A stretch of DNA of 38,726 bases from [Eubacterium] cellulosolvens LD2006 (GTDB lineage: Bacteria > Bacillota > Clostridia > Lachnospirales > Lachnospiraceae): assembly GCF_000621585.1 (NCBI RefSeq), contig NZ_KK211309.1, positions 211,278-250,003 of the forward strand, in the 5' to 3' direction. Below, piece after piece: positions 1 through 7,707 of the stretch (positions within the stretch are counted from its first letter, which is position 1; the number at the start of each line of letters is the position of its first letter). Both the position numbers and the translations under genes were made by a program. The notes beneath the pieces were generated by a model, which saw nothing but the letters and a program-made list of their open reading frames with translations, ran no database searches and was not told where the DNA came from.

Positions 1-230
1 GCAACTGTAGACAAAGCAAAAAAGAAAATTAGCAACACGCAACTGTAGACGAAACAAAAAAGAAATAAGCAATACGTAACTGTCAACAAATAATCAGAAA
101 AACCAATTAGTTCGTAACTGTAGACAAAAGCACTTGATTTTTTAAGAAGTAACCAGCAACTGTTAATTAGCATTAGAAACACGTATTTAGCAACAAAACT
201 ACATAAAAGCAACTCGTAACTGTAAACAAA
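1..230. repeat. Degenerate array of a 15-bp motif
   Basis: The motif GCAACTGTAGACAAA, or variants such as GTAACTGTCAACAAA and GTAACTGTAAACAAA, begins at about 1, 39, 76, 114, 156 and 216. The first four starts are 37-38 bp apart and the last two are wider. The DNA between copies is AT-rich and mostly not conserved, with short AGCAA and TTAG words recurring. The array begins at the first base, so it may extend to the left. No open frame spans it. It is too short and too variable for a CRISPR repeat. It could be a decayed satellite or a protein-binding array. Confidence 0.6.
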
Positions 231-346
231 AAGCAAAGGTATATAAATCAGGATATATCTTTAAAGAATAGTTTGGCTTTATTAAATTAGAAAAAATATC
301 TCAATAAGCAACGAATAAATAACCTAATCAATTATAGTCAGTAAGG

Positions 347-386
347 CAATGGCCCGGTGGATACTCAGATCTGCCGGGTCATTCTT
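347..386 (+). other. tRNA-like remnant or terminator hairpin
   Basis: Bases 347-360 (CAATGGCCCGGTGG) are identical to the start of the tRNA-Glu gene at 34683 plus four upstream bases. Bases 374-381 (CCGGGTCA) match its last eight bases. Only 13 bases lie between, where the real tRNA has 54. The element folds as a 12-bp hairpin, 351-362 with 369-380, including G-U pairs, followed by ATTCTTT. It therefore looks like a collapsed tRNA that could also act as a terminator. Whether the likeness reflects ancestry is inference. Confidence 0.45.
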
Positions 387-389
387 TAT

Positions 390-653
390 GTTATAAGAAA
401 TTCCTCCGGAATTTCTATAACACAAAACGCTCCGCCGGGATGCGCAGCTCGCAGATGGGTGGATCGCTAACGCGATTCTGCTCGTGCGCCTTTCGTCCGC
501 GTGCGCTCACAGGGGGGATTGAGGGGATGGGGGAGACAAAACGCTCCGCGGGATGCGCAGCTCGCAGATGGGAAGATCGCTTCGCGATTCTGCTCGCGCG
601 CCTTTCGTCCGCGTGCGCTCACCGGGGGGAATGAGGGGATGGGGGAGTCGAGG
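390..653 (+). repeat. Dispersed repeat, hairpin plus two tandem modules
   Basis: A hairpin (390-404 with 408-421, loop TCC, arm core GAAATTCC/GGAATTTC) is followed by ACAAAACGCTCCGC and a GC-rich module. The module at 424-537 recurs in tandem at 538-653 with a period of 114 bp. It contains the words GATGCGCAGCTCGCAGATG and GCGATTCTGCTCG. Copies occur at 21808-22025 (partial) and 38578-38726, and the hairpin part alone at 34474-34525. Open frames run through the modules, but their phases differ between copies and I see no ribosome site, so I treat the element as noncoding. Confidence 0.8.
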
Positions 654-677
654 TCCGCTTGCGGACTTTGTTCTTTT
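651..677 (+). terminator. Small terminator-like hairpin
   Basis: AGGTCCGC (651-658) pairs with GCGGACTT (661-668, one G-U pair) around a two-base turn, followed by the T-rich run TGTTCTTTTCTTC. It lies at the right edge of the duplicated repeat. The same words (cttgcggactttgatcttt) recur near 21931-21949, so it may belong to the repeat family. No gene upstream obviously needs it. Confidence 0.35.
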
Positions 678-682
678 CTTCT

Positions 683-799
683 ATGGATAGAGATGTTTTG
701 GAAGAAATGGCGGAGAGTGTCTGCGTGAAATGTGGTGAGGATGGCGTGATTGATATCACCCCGTCACATGTTTTTTTGAAAAGCTTTATGTCCGGATAG
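683..799 (+). CDS. Possible 38-residue ORF, unknown
   Basis: A short frame starting at ATG 683 encodes an acidic peptide with a CxxC pair (Cys-Val-Lys-Cys-Gly). Its composition is protein-like, but there is no ribosome site: the bases just upstream are pyrimidine-rich. It may be a gene remnant or chance. Between about 700 and 1030 I see no other gene, only AT-rich DNA leading into the next promoter. Confidence 0.15.
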   Translation: MDRDVLEEMAESVCVKCGEDGVIDITPSHVFLKSFMSG

Positions 800-1038
800 T
801 TATGTTTACTACCTGCGCAGAATGTTTGAGATCGGTGAAGTGCCTGTGCAAAGGGTGTTTCAGAGGTCACACGAGTGGAATGAGTGTATGAAAACAACAA
901 ATTATGTTACAAATCATTCCTGCGCAAAAGTTACCGTTAAAATTCACAGATGTTAAATTGTATAAATTTTGTGAAATAAACAAATAATTTACACAAAAAA
1001 GAAAATTATGGTGGTAAAACTTGCAAAAGAGTGTATAA

Positions 1039-1069
1039 TTGAAAACATACTTTAAAAATAGTATACAAT
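1039..1069 (+). promoter_or_regulatory. Likely promoter of the 1209 gene
   Basis: TTGAAA (1039-1044) and TATACA (1062-1067) are separated by 17 bases in an AT-rich stretch, leaving a 5' leader of about 135 bases before the start codon. A second TATAAT at 1034-1039 has no good -35 box. Confidence 0.5.
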
Positions 1070-1182
1070 TACGCGAAGGATGATCAGAGCGGATTGTATA
1101 CAAATTCGAGCATGGTTCACGGGGGAAGCGGTTTTGTTCACGGCCGGGGATTTGACTGTTTACGAAAGAGGACGATGCAAAT

Positions 1183-1212
1183 ATGATTGAGGGAGGAAAT
1201 AGAAAGGTATGA
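1183..1212 (+). CDS. Possible 9-codon leader peptide
   Basis: ATG at 1183 opens nine codons that contain the GGGAGG ribosome site of the next gene. The frame ends in TGA overlapping that gene's start as ATGA (1209-1212). An AGAGGACG sequence 8 bases upstream could serve as its own ribosome site. Translation would place a terminating ribosome exactly on the start of the large surface-protein gene. The geometry is seen directly; its use is inference. Confidence 0.25.
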   Translation: MIEGGNRKV

Positions 1213-4200
1213 AAAACAAAAAATGCCTGGCGTTGATTCTGTCGACGTCAATGGTGCTTGCAAACGCCGCGCCTGTGTATGCCGACGGGAATGTCAATGT
1301 CGACAAACCGGCAGACACAACGGTTGAGGAGACGGTAGAGACCGGAAATGGAGAGGCCGGATCGGAAACTGTTACGACACCTGCACCGACGGGTACCCTT
1401 CCGGCGCATATTCCGGGACCGAACCCTGAGGAGACTACGGAAGTAACTGTAACACCGGAAGTGACTCCGGAAGTAACACCGGAGGAAGAGCAGGCGGTAG
1501 TTGTGTGCGGTGATCAGAAATATGCGAGTCTTGCAGAGGCTGTAGCGGCAGCACCGACCGACGGCACAAAGACAGAGATTACTCTGCTCGACGATGTGAC
1601 AGGAGATGGCTTCAAGACCGTAAAGGGACAGAACATCGTCATCGACTTCGCGGGACACACCTTTGAGGCAGTGAAGACGGTAGGATCACCGAATACTCAG
1701 ACACAGCTCTGCCAGCTGAACAAGGGCTCGGATGTGGTTCTGAAAAACGGAAAGCTGACATCCAGGACAGCGCTGATGCTGGTGCAGAACTACTCGAACC
1801 TGACTCTTCAGGATATGTATCTGGACGGAACACAGAATCCGAAGATCCAGTATGTACTCAGCAACAACTGCGGACATGTAAATGTTCTTGGAAACACAAC
1901 GATCAAGGCTGCAAAAGGACAGAACGCGTTTGATGTATGCTGGGCTCCGACAAAGAATTATCCGGAGGGCGCGCAGGTTGTCATTGATACAACCGGAACG
2001 ATCGACGGAAACGTTGAGTTCGACCTCTGGGGCAGCAATGTCGAGGGAGAGGTCAAGAGCAACCTCACGGTAAAGAACGGAACCTTCACAGGAAAATTCA
2101 ACGTAGATAAGAATGTATTCTCCGACGACAACATCACGATTCTCGGCGGAACGTTTGCGAACCCGGTGGAGGAAGGATACTGGGCAGAGGGCTGCATCCA
2201 GAAAGAAAATGTGGATGGAACATACAGCATCAAAGCCGGAAAATATGCAGTAACAGCCGGCGACAAGAAATATGAGAGTCTTGCAGAGGCTGTAGCGGCA
2301 GCACCGACTGACGGCACAGAGACAGAGATCACCCTGCTCGACGATGTGACCGGCGACGGCTTCAAGACCGTAAAGGGACAGAACATCGTGATCGACTTCG
2401 CGGGACACACCTTCGAGGCCGTGAAGACGGTAGGATCACCGAATACCCAGACACAGCTCTGCCAGCTGAACAAGGGATCGGATGTGGTTCTGAAAAACGG
2501 AAAACTCACATCCAGGACAGCGAAGATGCTGGTACAGAACTACTCGAACCTGACCCTTCAGGATATGTATCTGGATGGAACACAGAACCCGCAGATCGGG
2601 TACGTATTGAGCAATAACTGCGGCCATGTGAATGTTCTCGGCAACACAACCATCAAGGCGGCAGAAGGCAAGAACGCATTCGATGTTTGCTGGGCGCCGA
2701 CAAAGAATTATCCGGAGGGCGCGCAGGTTGTCATCGATACAACCGGAACGATCGACGGAAACGTTGAGTTTGACCTCTGGGGCAGCAATGTCGAGGGAGA
2801 GGTCAAGAGCAACCTCACTGTAAAGAACGGAACCTTCACCGGAAAATTCAACGTAGATAAGACGGTATTCTCCGACGACAACATCACAATCCTCGGCGGA
2901 ACATTCGCAAATCCGGTAGAGGAAGGATATTGCGCAGAGGGATATATCCCGAAGACAAACGAGGACGGAACCTTTGGCGTGAAGGAAGGCAAATATACCG
3001 TAACGGCAGGAGACAAGAAGTACGAGAATCTTGCAGACGCGGTAGCGGCAGCACCGACCGACGGCACAAAGACAGAGATCACCCTGCTTGAGGATGTGAC
3101 CGGGGACGGCTTCAAGACCGTAAAGGGACAGAACATCGAGATCGACTTCGCGGGACACACCTTCGAGGCCGTGAAGACGGTAGGATCACCGAATACCCAG
3201 ACACAGCTCTGTCAGCTGAACAAGGGCTCGGATGTGGTTCTGAAAAACGGAAAACTCACATCCAGGACAGCGAAGATGCTGGTACAGAACTACTCGAACC
3301 TGACCCTTCAGGATATGTATCTGGACGGAACACAGAACCCGAAGATCCAGTATGTGCTCAGCAACAACTGCGGTCATGTGAATGTTCTCGGCAGCACAAC
3401 GATCAAGGCAGCAAAGGGACAGTATGCGTTCGACGTATGCTGGGCTCCGAAGGTAGGCTATCCGGAGGGCGCACAGGTTGTCATCGACACAACCGGAACG
3501 ATCGACGGAAACGTTGAGTTTGACCTCTGGGGCAGCAATGTCGAGGGCGAAGTAAAGAGCAACCTCACGGTAAAGAACGGAATCTTCACAGGAAAATTCA
3601 AGGTTGATAAGAGCGTATTCTCAGATGCCAACATCAATATCGCCGGCGGAACTTTCGCAAATCCGGTAGAGGAAGGATTCTGCGCAGAGGGATATATTCC
3701 GAAGACAAATGAAGACGGAACCTTCGGCGTGAAGGAAGGAAGATACGTTGCCGAGATCGGCGAGAAGAAATTTGAGTCCTTCGCGGAGGCTCTTGCGAAT
3801 GTACCGGCTGACGGAACAGAGACGACGATCAGACTTCTTGTGGCAGAGACCGGAAACGGACTCCGTGTGAAGAAGGGACAGAACCTCGTCCTTGATTTCA
3901 ACAAGAATACTTACACGATTGACAAGAGAATTGCCTCAAACGGCAAAGTGGTCAACGGATTCTTTGTTGAAGACGGCGGTACACTGACGCTCAAGAACGG
4001 AACACTGACATCTGAGACAGCAAAGACACTGGTACAGAACTGCGGCAAACTGAACGTTGAGGATATGCATCTGGACGGAACAAAGAGCGGCGCGGTTTAT
4101 GTCATCAGCAGCGATAACGGAAAAGTAAACATCACAGGATCTACATCGGTTACCGCTTCCGAGGACGGCTATGCGCTTGATCTCGGATGGGCACCGAAGG

Positions 4201-5384
4201 TATATGCGGCAGGAACACAGGTGACCGTCGATACAACCGGAACGATTTCCGGAAAAGTAACCCTTGACCAGTGGGGTGCAAGCACAAGCGGAACACCGAA
4301 GACAACACTGACAATCCGCAATGGTCACTTTAACGGCGCATTTGAGGTGGATGAGGATACGTTTAAGAATGACAAGAACGGAAACAATCCGTACATCAAT
4401 ATCAGCGGCGGTACATATGCTGAGAGCGTTCCGAAAGAGTATTGTGAGAAATACTATTCACCGGTAGATCAGGAGGTCGAGGGAGAAACCGTACATACTG
4501 TTGCGAAAGTAAATGCAGTCTTCAAGGGTGCCGCTCTTGAGATGAAGGGCTCCATCGTCATGGACTTCTATCTGGAACTTCCGGAGAACGTACTCGCCGA
4601 TCAGGACGCATATGTACTCTTTACAATGAACGGAAAAGAGACAAAAGTTCCGGTTTCCGAGGCGCAGCATGACGGAGCCGACTATGTATTCACTCAGACA
4701 GTGAAAGCATATATGCTTCACGATAAGCTGGATCTCAGAATCTATGCGAATGGTGAACTTGTGGAAATGTATTCCGGTAATGCAAAACAGGAAGTATACT
4801 CCGACTCCATCGACGCGTTCTGCAAGAGAGCGCTGAAGGGAGCCTCTGACGAAAAAACAAAGAATTTTATCCGCTCGATTGCGAACTACGGAAATGCAGT
4901 GGCAGCAAGCGCGAACTATGAGACGGACGTTGCCAAAGTCGATGAGAGCCAGTTTGAGGGAATCACGGCAGATAGCTTCAAGCCGTACAAACCGGAAAAG
5001 ACGGAAAATGCTTCCAGTATCCGGCACTGGGGAACATCGCTTACTGTAACACAGGATACATCCATTCTCTTTACCTTCCTTCTTGGAAAAGGATCAAAGG
5101 CGGAGGATTACACCTTCACACTGAACGGAAAAGAGATCACTCCGGATGTGGATGGAAGCTACATCGATATTGCGACAGAAGGTCTTTCCTCCCAGAAGCT
5201 CACAGATGTATATACACTTGAGGTTGTCAATAAGAATGATCAAACAAAGACGACGATCAAGTATTCTGCTATGAGTTATGCATACAGCATCATGAGCTCC
5301 AAGAACCCGGGTAAGGCACCGAGCGACATCGCAAAAGCACTTTACAACTACAGCAAATACTCTCAGGAGTATTTCGCAAAATAA
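1209..5384 (+). CDS. Large secreted repeat protein, beta-helix type
   Basis: A 1391-residue protein with a signal peptide (about residues 1-26, ending VYADG), then an acidic Thr/Pro/Glu-rich spacer. Four repeats of 250 residues start near residues 98, 348, 598 and 848. The first three are nearly identical even in DNA and the fourth has diverged. Each begins with a KYxSLAEAVAAAP-type motif and has many short Asn/Gly-turn strands and a GGTF motif, as in right-handed beta-helix surface proteins. Residues from about 1098 to the end form another domain, shared with the protein encoded at 7708. There is no LPxTG motif, SLH domain or C-terminal membrane anchor, so the protein is secreted or held by the C-terminal domain. 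The start is set by GGAGG at 1192-1196 and AAAGG close to ATG 1209. An adhesin or glycan-binding role is plausible, but no catalytic motif was recognised. Confidence 0.85.
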   Translation: MKNKKCLALILSTSMVLANAAPVYADGNVNVDKPADTTVEETVETGNGEAGSETVTTPAPTGTLPAHIPGPNPEETTEVTVTPEVTPEVTPEEEQAVVVCGDQKYASLAEAVAAAPTDGTKTEITLLDDVTGDGFKTVKGQNIVIDFAGHTFEAVKTVGSPNTQTQLCQLNKGSDVVLKNGKLTSRTALMLVQNYSNLTLQDMYLDGTQNPKIQYVLSNNCGHVNVLGNTTIKAAKGQNAFDVCWAPTKNYPEGAQVVIDTTGTIDGNVEFDLWGSNVEGEVKSNLTVKNGTFTGKFNVDKNVFSDDNITILGGTFANPVEEGYWAEGCIQKENVDGTYSIKAGKYAVTAGDKKYESLAEAVAAAPTDGTETEITLLDDVTGDGFKTVKGQNIVIDFAGHTFEAVKTVGSPNTQTQLCQLNKGSDVVLKNGKLTSRTAKMLVQNYSNLTLQDMYLDGTQNPQIGYVLSNNCGHVNVLGNTTIKAAEGKNAFDVCWAPTKNYPEGAQVVIDTTGTIDGNVEFDLWGSNVEGEVKSNLTVKNGTFTGKFNVDKTVFSDDNITILGGTFANPVEEGYCAEGYIPKTNEDGTFGVKEGKYTVTAGDKKYENLADAVAAAPTDGTKTEITLLEDVTGDGFKTVKGQNIEIDFAGHTFEAVKTVGSPNTQTQLCQLNKGSDVVLKNGKLTSRTAKMLVQNYSNLTLQDMYLDGTQNPKIQYVLSNNCGHVNVLGSTTIKAAKGQYAFDVCWAPKVGYPEGAQVVIDTTGTIDGNVEFDLWGSNVEGEVKSNLTVKNGIFTGKFKVDKSVFSDANINIAGGTFANPVEEGFCAEGYIPKTNEDGTFGVKEGRYVAEIGEKKFESFAEALANVPADGTETTIRLLVAETGNGLRVKKGQNLVLDFNKNTYTIDKRIASNGKVVNGFFVEDGGTLTLKNGTLTSETAKTLVQNCGKLNVEDMHLDGTKSGAVYVISSDNGKVNITGSTSVTASEDGYALDLGWAPKVYAAGTQVTVDTTGTISGKVTLDQWGASTSGTPKTTLTIRNGHFNGAFEVDEDTFKNDKNGNNPYINISGGTYAESVPKEYCEKYYSPVDQEVEGETVHTVAKVNAVFKGAALEMKGSIVMDFYLELPENVLADQDAYVLFTMNGKETKVPVSEAQHDGADYVFTQTVKAYMLHDKLDLRIYANGELVEMYSGNAKQEVYSDSIDAFCKRALKGASDEKTKNFIRSIANYGNAVAASANYETDVAKVDESQFEGITADSFKPYKPEKTENASSIRHWGTSLTVTQDTSILFTFLLGKGSKAEDYTFTLNGKEITPDVDGSYIDIATEGLSSQKLTDVYTLEVVNKNDQTKTTIKYSAMSYAYSIMSSKNPGKAPSDIAKALYNYSKYSQEYFAK
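1500..3749 (+). repeat. Three 750-bp in-frame tandem repeats
   Basis: The word GTAGCGGCAGCACCGAC recurs at intervals of exactly 750 bp in three successive units, and long stretches between are identical. A fourth, diverged unit follows from about 3750. Copies this similar are substrates for recombination, so copy number may vary between strains and short-read assembly may have collapsed some units. Confidence 0.85.
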
Positions 5385-5431
5385 TACAAATACAAGGCGT
5401 CTGTCAGGCGTAAGCCGGCAGACGAACAGGG

Positions 5432-5464
5432 AGCCCTCCGCGAAACAAAAGCGGGGGGCTTTCT
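5432..5464 (+). terminator. Rho-independent terminator
   Basis: AGCCCTCCGC (5432-5441) pairs with GCGGGGGGCT (5451-5460, one G-U pair) around a 9-base loop, followed by TTCT. It ends the 1209 transcription unit. A second hairpin with arms GTCTG/CAGAC lies just upstream at about 5400-5423. Confidence 0.8.
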
Positions 5465-5510
5465 GCGTGAATGGAAATTTCATCCATTTTGTGAAAACTG
5501 TGTAAAAAAC

Positions 5511-5540
5511 TGGATTTTCACGGGGCAAAAAGCGTATACT
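5511..5540 (+). promoter_or_regulatory. Possible promoter of the lipoprotein genes
   Basis: TATACT (5535-5540) is a good -10 box. The -35 candidate TGGATT (5511-5516, 18-base spacer) is weak. It lies between the upstream terminator and the AAGGAG ribosome site (5566-5571) of the next gene. Confidence 0.4.
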
Positions 5541-5582
5541 AAGAAGTGCTTGTATTTTGATTTTTAAGGAGAAGGAAAATAA

Positions 5583-6347
5583 ATGAAGAGAAGATATCTG
5601 GCTGCGGCAATTGCGCTGTTCTGCGCAGTAGCGTCTTTGGGTGGATGCGGCAACACAGACGGAAAAGAGAGCAACAAGGTGTCGGCTGCGTCGTCGAGCG
5701 AAAATCTGAATGGGGAGTCTGTGGTGAATGCTACCTCCGATCCTGTGACCAGTGCCTCGTCCATAGATGCGTCCGAGTCCCTGTGGTCTGTGACATCCTC
5801 GTCGGAGAAGATCGATAATGGCTTCCACGGAGATATGCAGGCGGATGGAATCTACGTTAACAAGAGACTCAATATGAGAATCCAGCCGACGGTGAATATG
5901 ATCTTTAACGTTACCGGCGACGCCTTCGCGACGGCCGACGCACGGGTAAAGGGGGCGTCTTATACAACCTGGAACGAGATGATGCCCGGATATAACTTTG
6001 AGTTCGGCGAGTTCATGCTGGAAAATGAAGAACTCGCGGGTGAGATGTACGGATTTACCTTTCGCTCTACCGGTGAGTGGGACAGCATGAGCTTTGCGGA
6101 TTCTGTTCGGAAGGGTTACGTGGGACAGGAGGGCGTCAAGGCCGATGAGCCTGTCAGCGTGAAGATCACGGACAAAGACTGGGCGAGAGTTCATATTGTC
6201 ACGGAAGGTGACAAGGCGACTACCTACGACTACTATGTCTATGCGGAAAAAGGAACGGAGGAGATCATGATGATGATCATCTCTGAGGGAAAAGACAGCA
6301 CAAAGGTAAATGATGAATTCATCAAAGTAATCCAGCCGGCAGAGTGA
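5583..6347 (+). CDS. Putative lipoprotein of unknown function
   Basis: A 254-residue protein starting with a lipoprotein signal: basic MKRR, a hydrophobic stretch, and lipobox L-G-G-C with the modified Cys at residue 22. A Ser/Thr-rich linker of about 50 residues follows, then a compact alpha/beta-looking domain from about residue 75 to the end, rich in aromatic and acidic residues. I do not recognise the family. It is probably exported, acylated and tethered to the outer face of the membrane. It precedes a second lipoprotein gene by 92 bases with no terminator between, so co-transcription is likely. Confidence 0.75.
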   Translation: MKRRYLAAAIALFCAVASLGGCGNTDGKESNKVSAASSSENLNGESVVNATSDPVTSASSIDASESLWSVTSSSEKIDNGFHGDMQADGIYVNKRLNMRIQPTVNMIFNVTGDAFATADARVKGASYTTWNEMMPGYNFEFGEFMLENEELAGEMYGFTFRSTGEWDSMSFADSVRKGYVGQEGVKADEPVSVKITDKDWARVHIVTEGDKATTYDYYVYAEKGTEEIMMMIISEGKDSTKVNDEFIKVIQPAE

Positions 6348-6439
6348 TCCCGGAAATGGAGAACATCTGACGATCTGTACCTTTGCGCGAGAAAGACGCG
6401 GGAAGGAACTTGGAAAATTCACCACAGGGGGGAATTGTT

Positions 6440-7327
6440 TTGAAGAAAAGAATAATCTCATCACTTTTTGTAGTCGCGGCAGGAATCATTATGTGCGCCT
6501 GCACGAGTAAACTGGAACAGGCTATCATCGAGAAAAGCAAACATCACGCGTCCGGAGAACTGACAAGGATCGGAGAAGAGATTATGACGGTCTCTTCTGA
6601 TTCAGGCAACAGTGTCCTTGTCCGTCCGTACGACGCGGACAGCACAGGCGGCGCAGGCACAGGGGAAGTAGAATCCGGCGACATTGATATTTCCGAGATT
6701 CGAGAGACCTCGGAGGGGGAGGATCCGCTGGACTCCGGTTTTTCCGGGTATTCGAGGCTTGGAACCGGGGATGGCTTAAGCGGAGAAGAGGATCCGGGAT
6801 TGTCCGGAAGTGATCCGGATCTCACCGGAGGTTCCGGTTATTCCAGAGGAGATCACGGCCCGTCGGATGGCGGGACTTCGGGAGGTACGGCAGAGAATCA
6901 GGCACGGATCCCTGCGGAGTATGTCACGGACAGGACGGCTCTTGAGAAAGCCGCGTCAGCGGCCGGCGTCACTTTGATGTTTGACTCGGACGGAAGCGCC
7001 ATCATTGCGGTCGACAGTGAGTCACAGCGTTCGTCTGCGAAGAAACTGTATGCGGCGCAGATTGATCAGGCACTGAAGGAAATTTCGGCGTCCGGCAGGT
7101 ACAAGAATGTGTCCGAGGTGACGGCAAACAGGATCTACACGAAGTTCACGATTGTTCTCAAGGACAATCAGATGGATCCGAACATGAACGTCCTTGCGTC
7201 ATCGCTCTACGAATTCGGTATGGGATATGCAAAAGTAAGAGATGCGGTGGTGACCAGCATCAAAGTTGAGTACAAGGACGCAAAGACCGGACAGGTGATT
7301 GACAGTTTAGACAAGACGGAAGCCTGA
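6440..7327 (+). CDS. Putative lipoprotein with acidic Gly/Ser linker
   Basis: I choose TTG at 6440 because AGGGGGG (6426-6432) sits 7 bases upstream and the protein then begins with a clean signal (MKKR, hydrophobic core, Cys at residues 19 and 21). A longer frame from TTG 6383 would put 19 polar residues ahead of the signal. The protein has about 295 residues. The lipobox M-C-A-C is atypical, so lipidation at Cys21 is likely but not certain. A long acidic Gly/Ser/Asp-rich spacer (about residues 60-150) leads to a C-terminal domain of about 130 residues, predicted mixed alpha/beta, of no family I know. It is probably in an operon with the lipoprotein upstream. Confidence 0.7.
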   Translation: MKKRIISSLFVVAAGIIMCACTSKLEQAIIEKSKHHASGELTRIGEEIMTVSSDSGNSVLVRPYDADSTGGAGTGEVESGDIDISEIRETSEGEDPLDSGFSGYSRLGTGDGLSGEEDPGLSGSDPDLTGGSGYSRGDHGPSDGGTSGGTAENQARIPAEYVTDRTALEKAASAAGVTLMFDSDGSAIIAVDSESQRSSAKKLYAAQIDQALKEISASGRYKNVSEVTANRIYTKFTIVLKDNQMDPNMNVLASSLYEFGMGYAKVRDAVVTSIKVEYKDAKTGQVIDSLDKTEA

Positions 7328-7369
7328 ACCGCTGCGGTTGCGATGGAGCAATGTGTAAAAGAAATATGT

Positions 7370-7414
7370 AAACGAAGAGGAAGGAAGACGCGAAGTCTTC
7401 CTTCCTCTTCGTTT
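7370..7414. terminator. Strong bidirectional-looking terminator hairpin
   Basis: A perfect 20-bp stem (7370-7389 with 7395-7414) with a 5-base loop GCGAA. The arms start AAACGAAGAGG and end CCTCTTCGTTT, so a short T run follows in either direction. It closes the lipoprotein unit. Confidence 0.8.
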
Positions 7415-7538
7415 ATGTACCAACGAGCCGGGGCTGTAGATCTGGCGGCTGTGAGCGTCGGAAGGTTTTGCTTTTTGGTGGACAATCGTGTGTCAGCGTG
7501 AGGGAGGAACTTTCCTGTCCGTCCGATATAAGAAAAAC

Positions 7539-7649
7539 TTGCAGAATACAAATTTTATGATATATATCGCAACAAATTGTGTGTAATATAGAAAATAACA
7601 GAAAATACGAGACAAAATAGAGAAATTGTATCGCATATATGCAATTTCT
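7539..7649 (+). promoter_or_regulatory. Promoter region with inverted repeat
   Basis: TTGCAG (7539-7544) and TATATA (7561-7566) are 16 bases apart. Downstream, AGAAATTG (7621-7628) pairs with CAATTTCT (7642-7649) around ATATATG, a hairpin or operator about 60 bases before the start codon at 7708. The remainder of 7415-7707 is noncoding and AT-rich. The promoter is moderate; the inverted repeat is seen directly. Confidence 0.4.
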
Positions 7650-7707
7650 ATGAAAAAACGGTACAGTGTTTTTGTAATGATGAACCAATGGGGGGAATGG
7701 AAAGACA

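Noticed and set aside
1-230. CRISPR array
   Set aside because: The conserved word is only about 15 bp, varies between copies, and the intervals drift from 37 to 60 bp; no cas gene is present.
440-728. Small proteins encoded in the dispersed repeat
   Set aside because: The frames have no ribosome sites, differ in phase between copies, and exist because the GC-rich repeat lacks stops.
5300-5384. LPxTG sortase anchor on the large secreted proteins
   Set aside because: None of the three large secreted proteins ends in LPxTG, a hydrophobic segment or a basic tail.
5094-6464. 456-codon minus-strand frame
   Set aside because: It overlaps the end of the 1209 gene and the whole 5583 lipoprotein gene, both with signal peptides and ribosome sites; it is a shadow.
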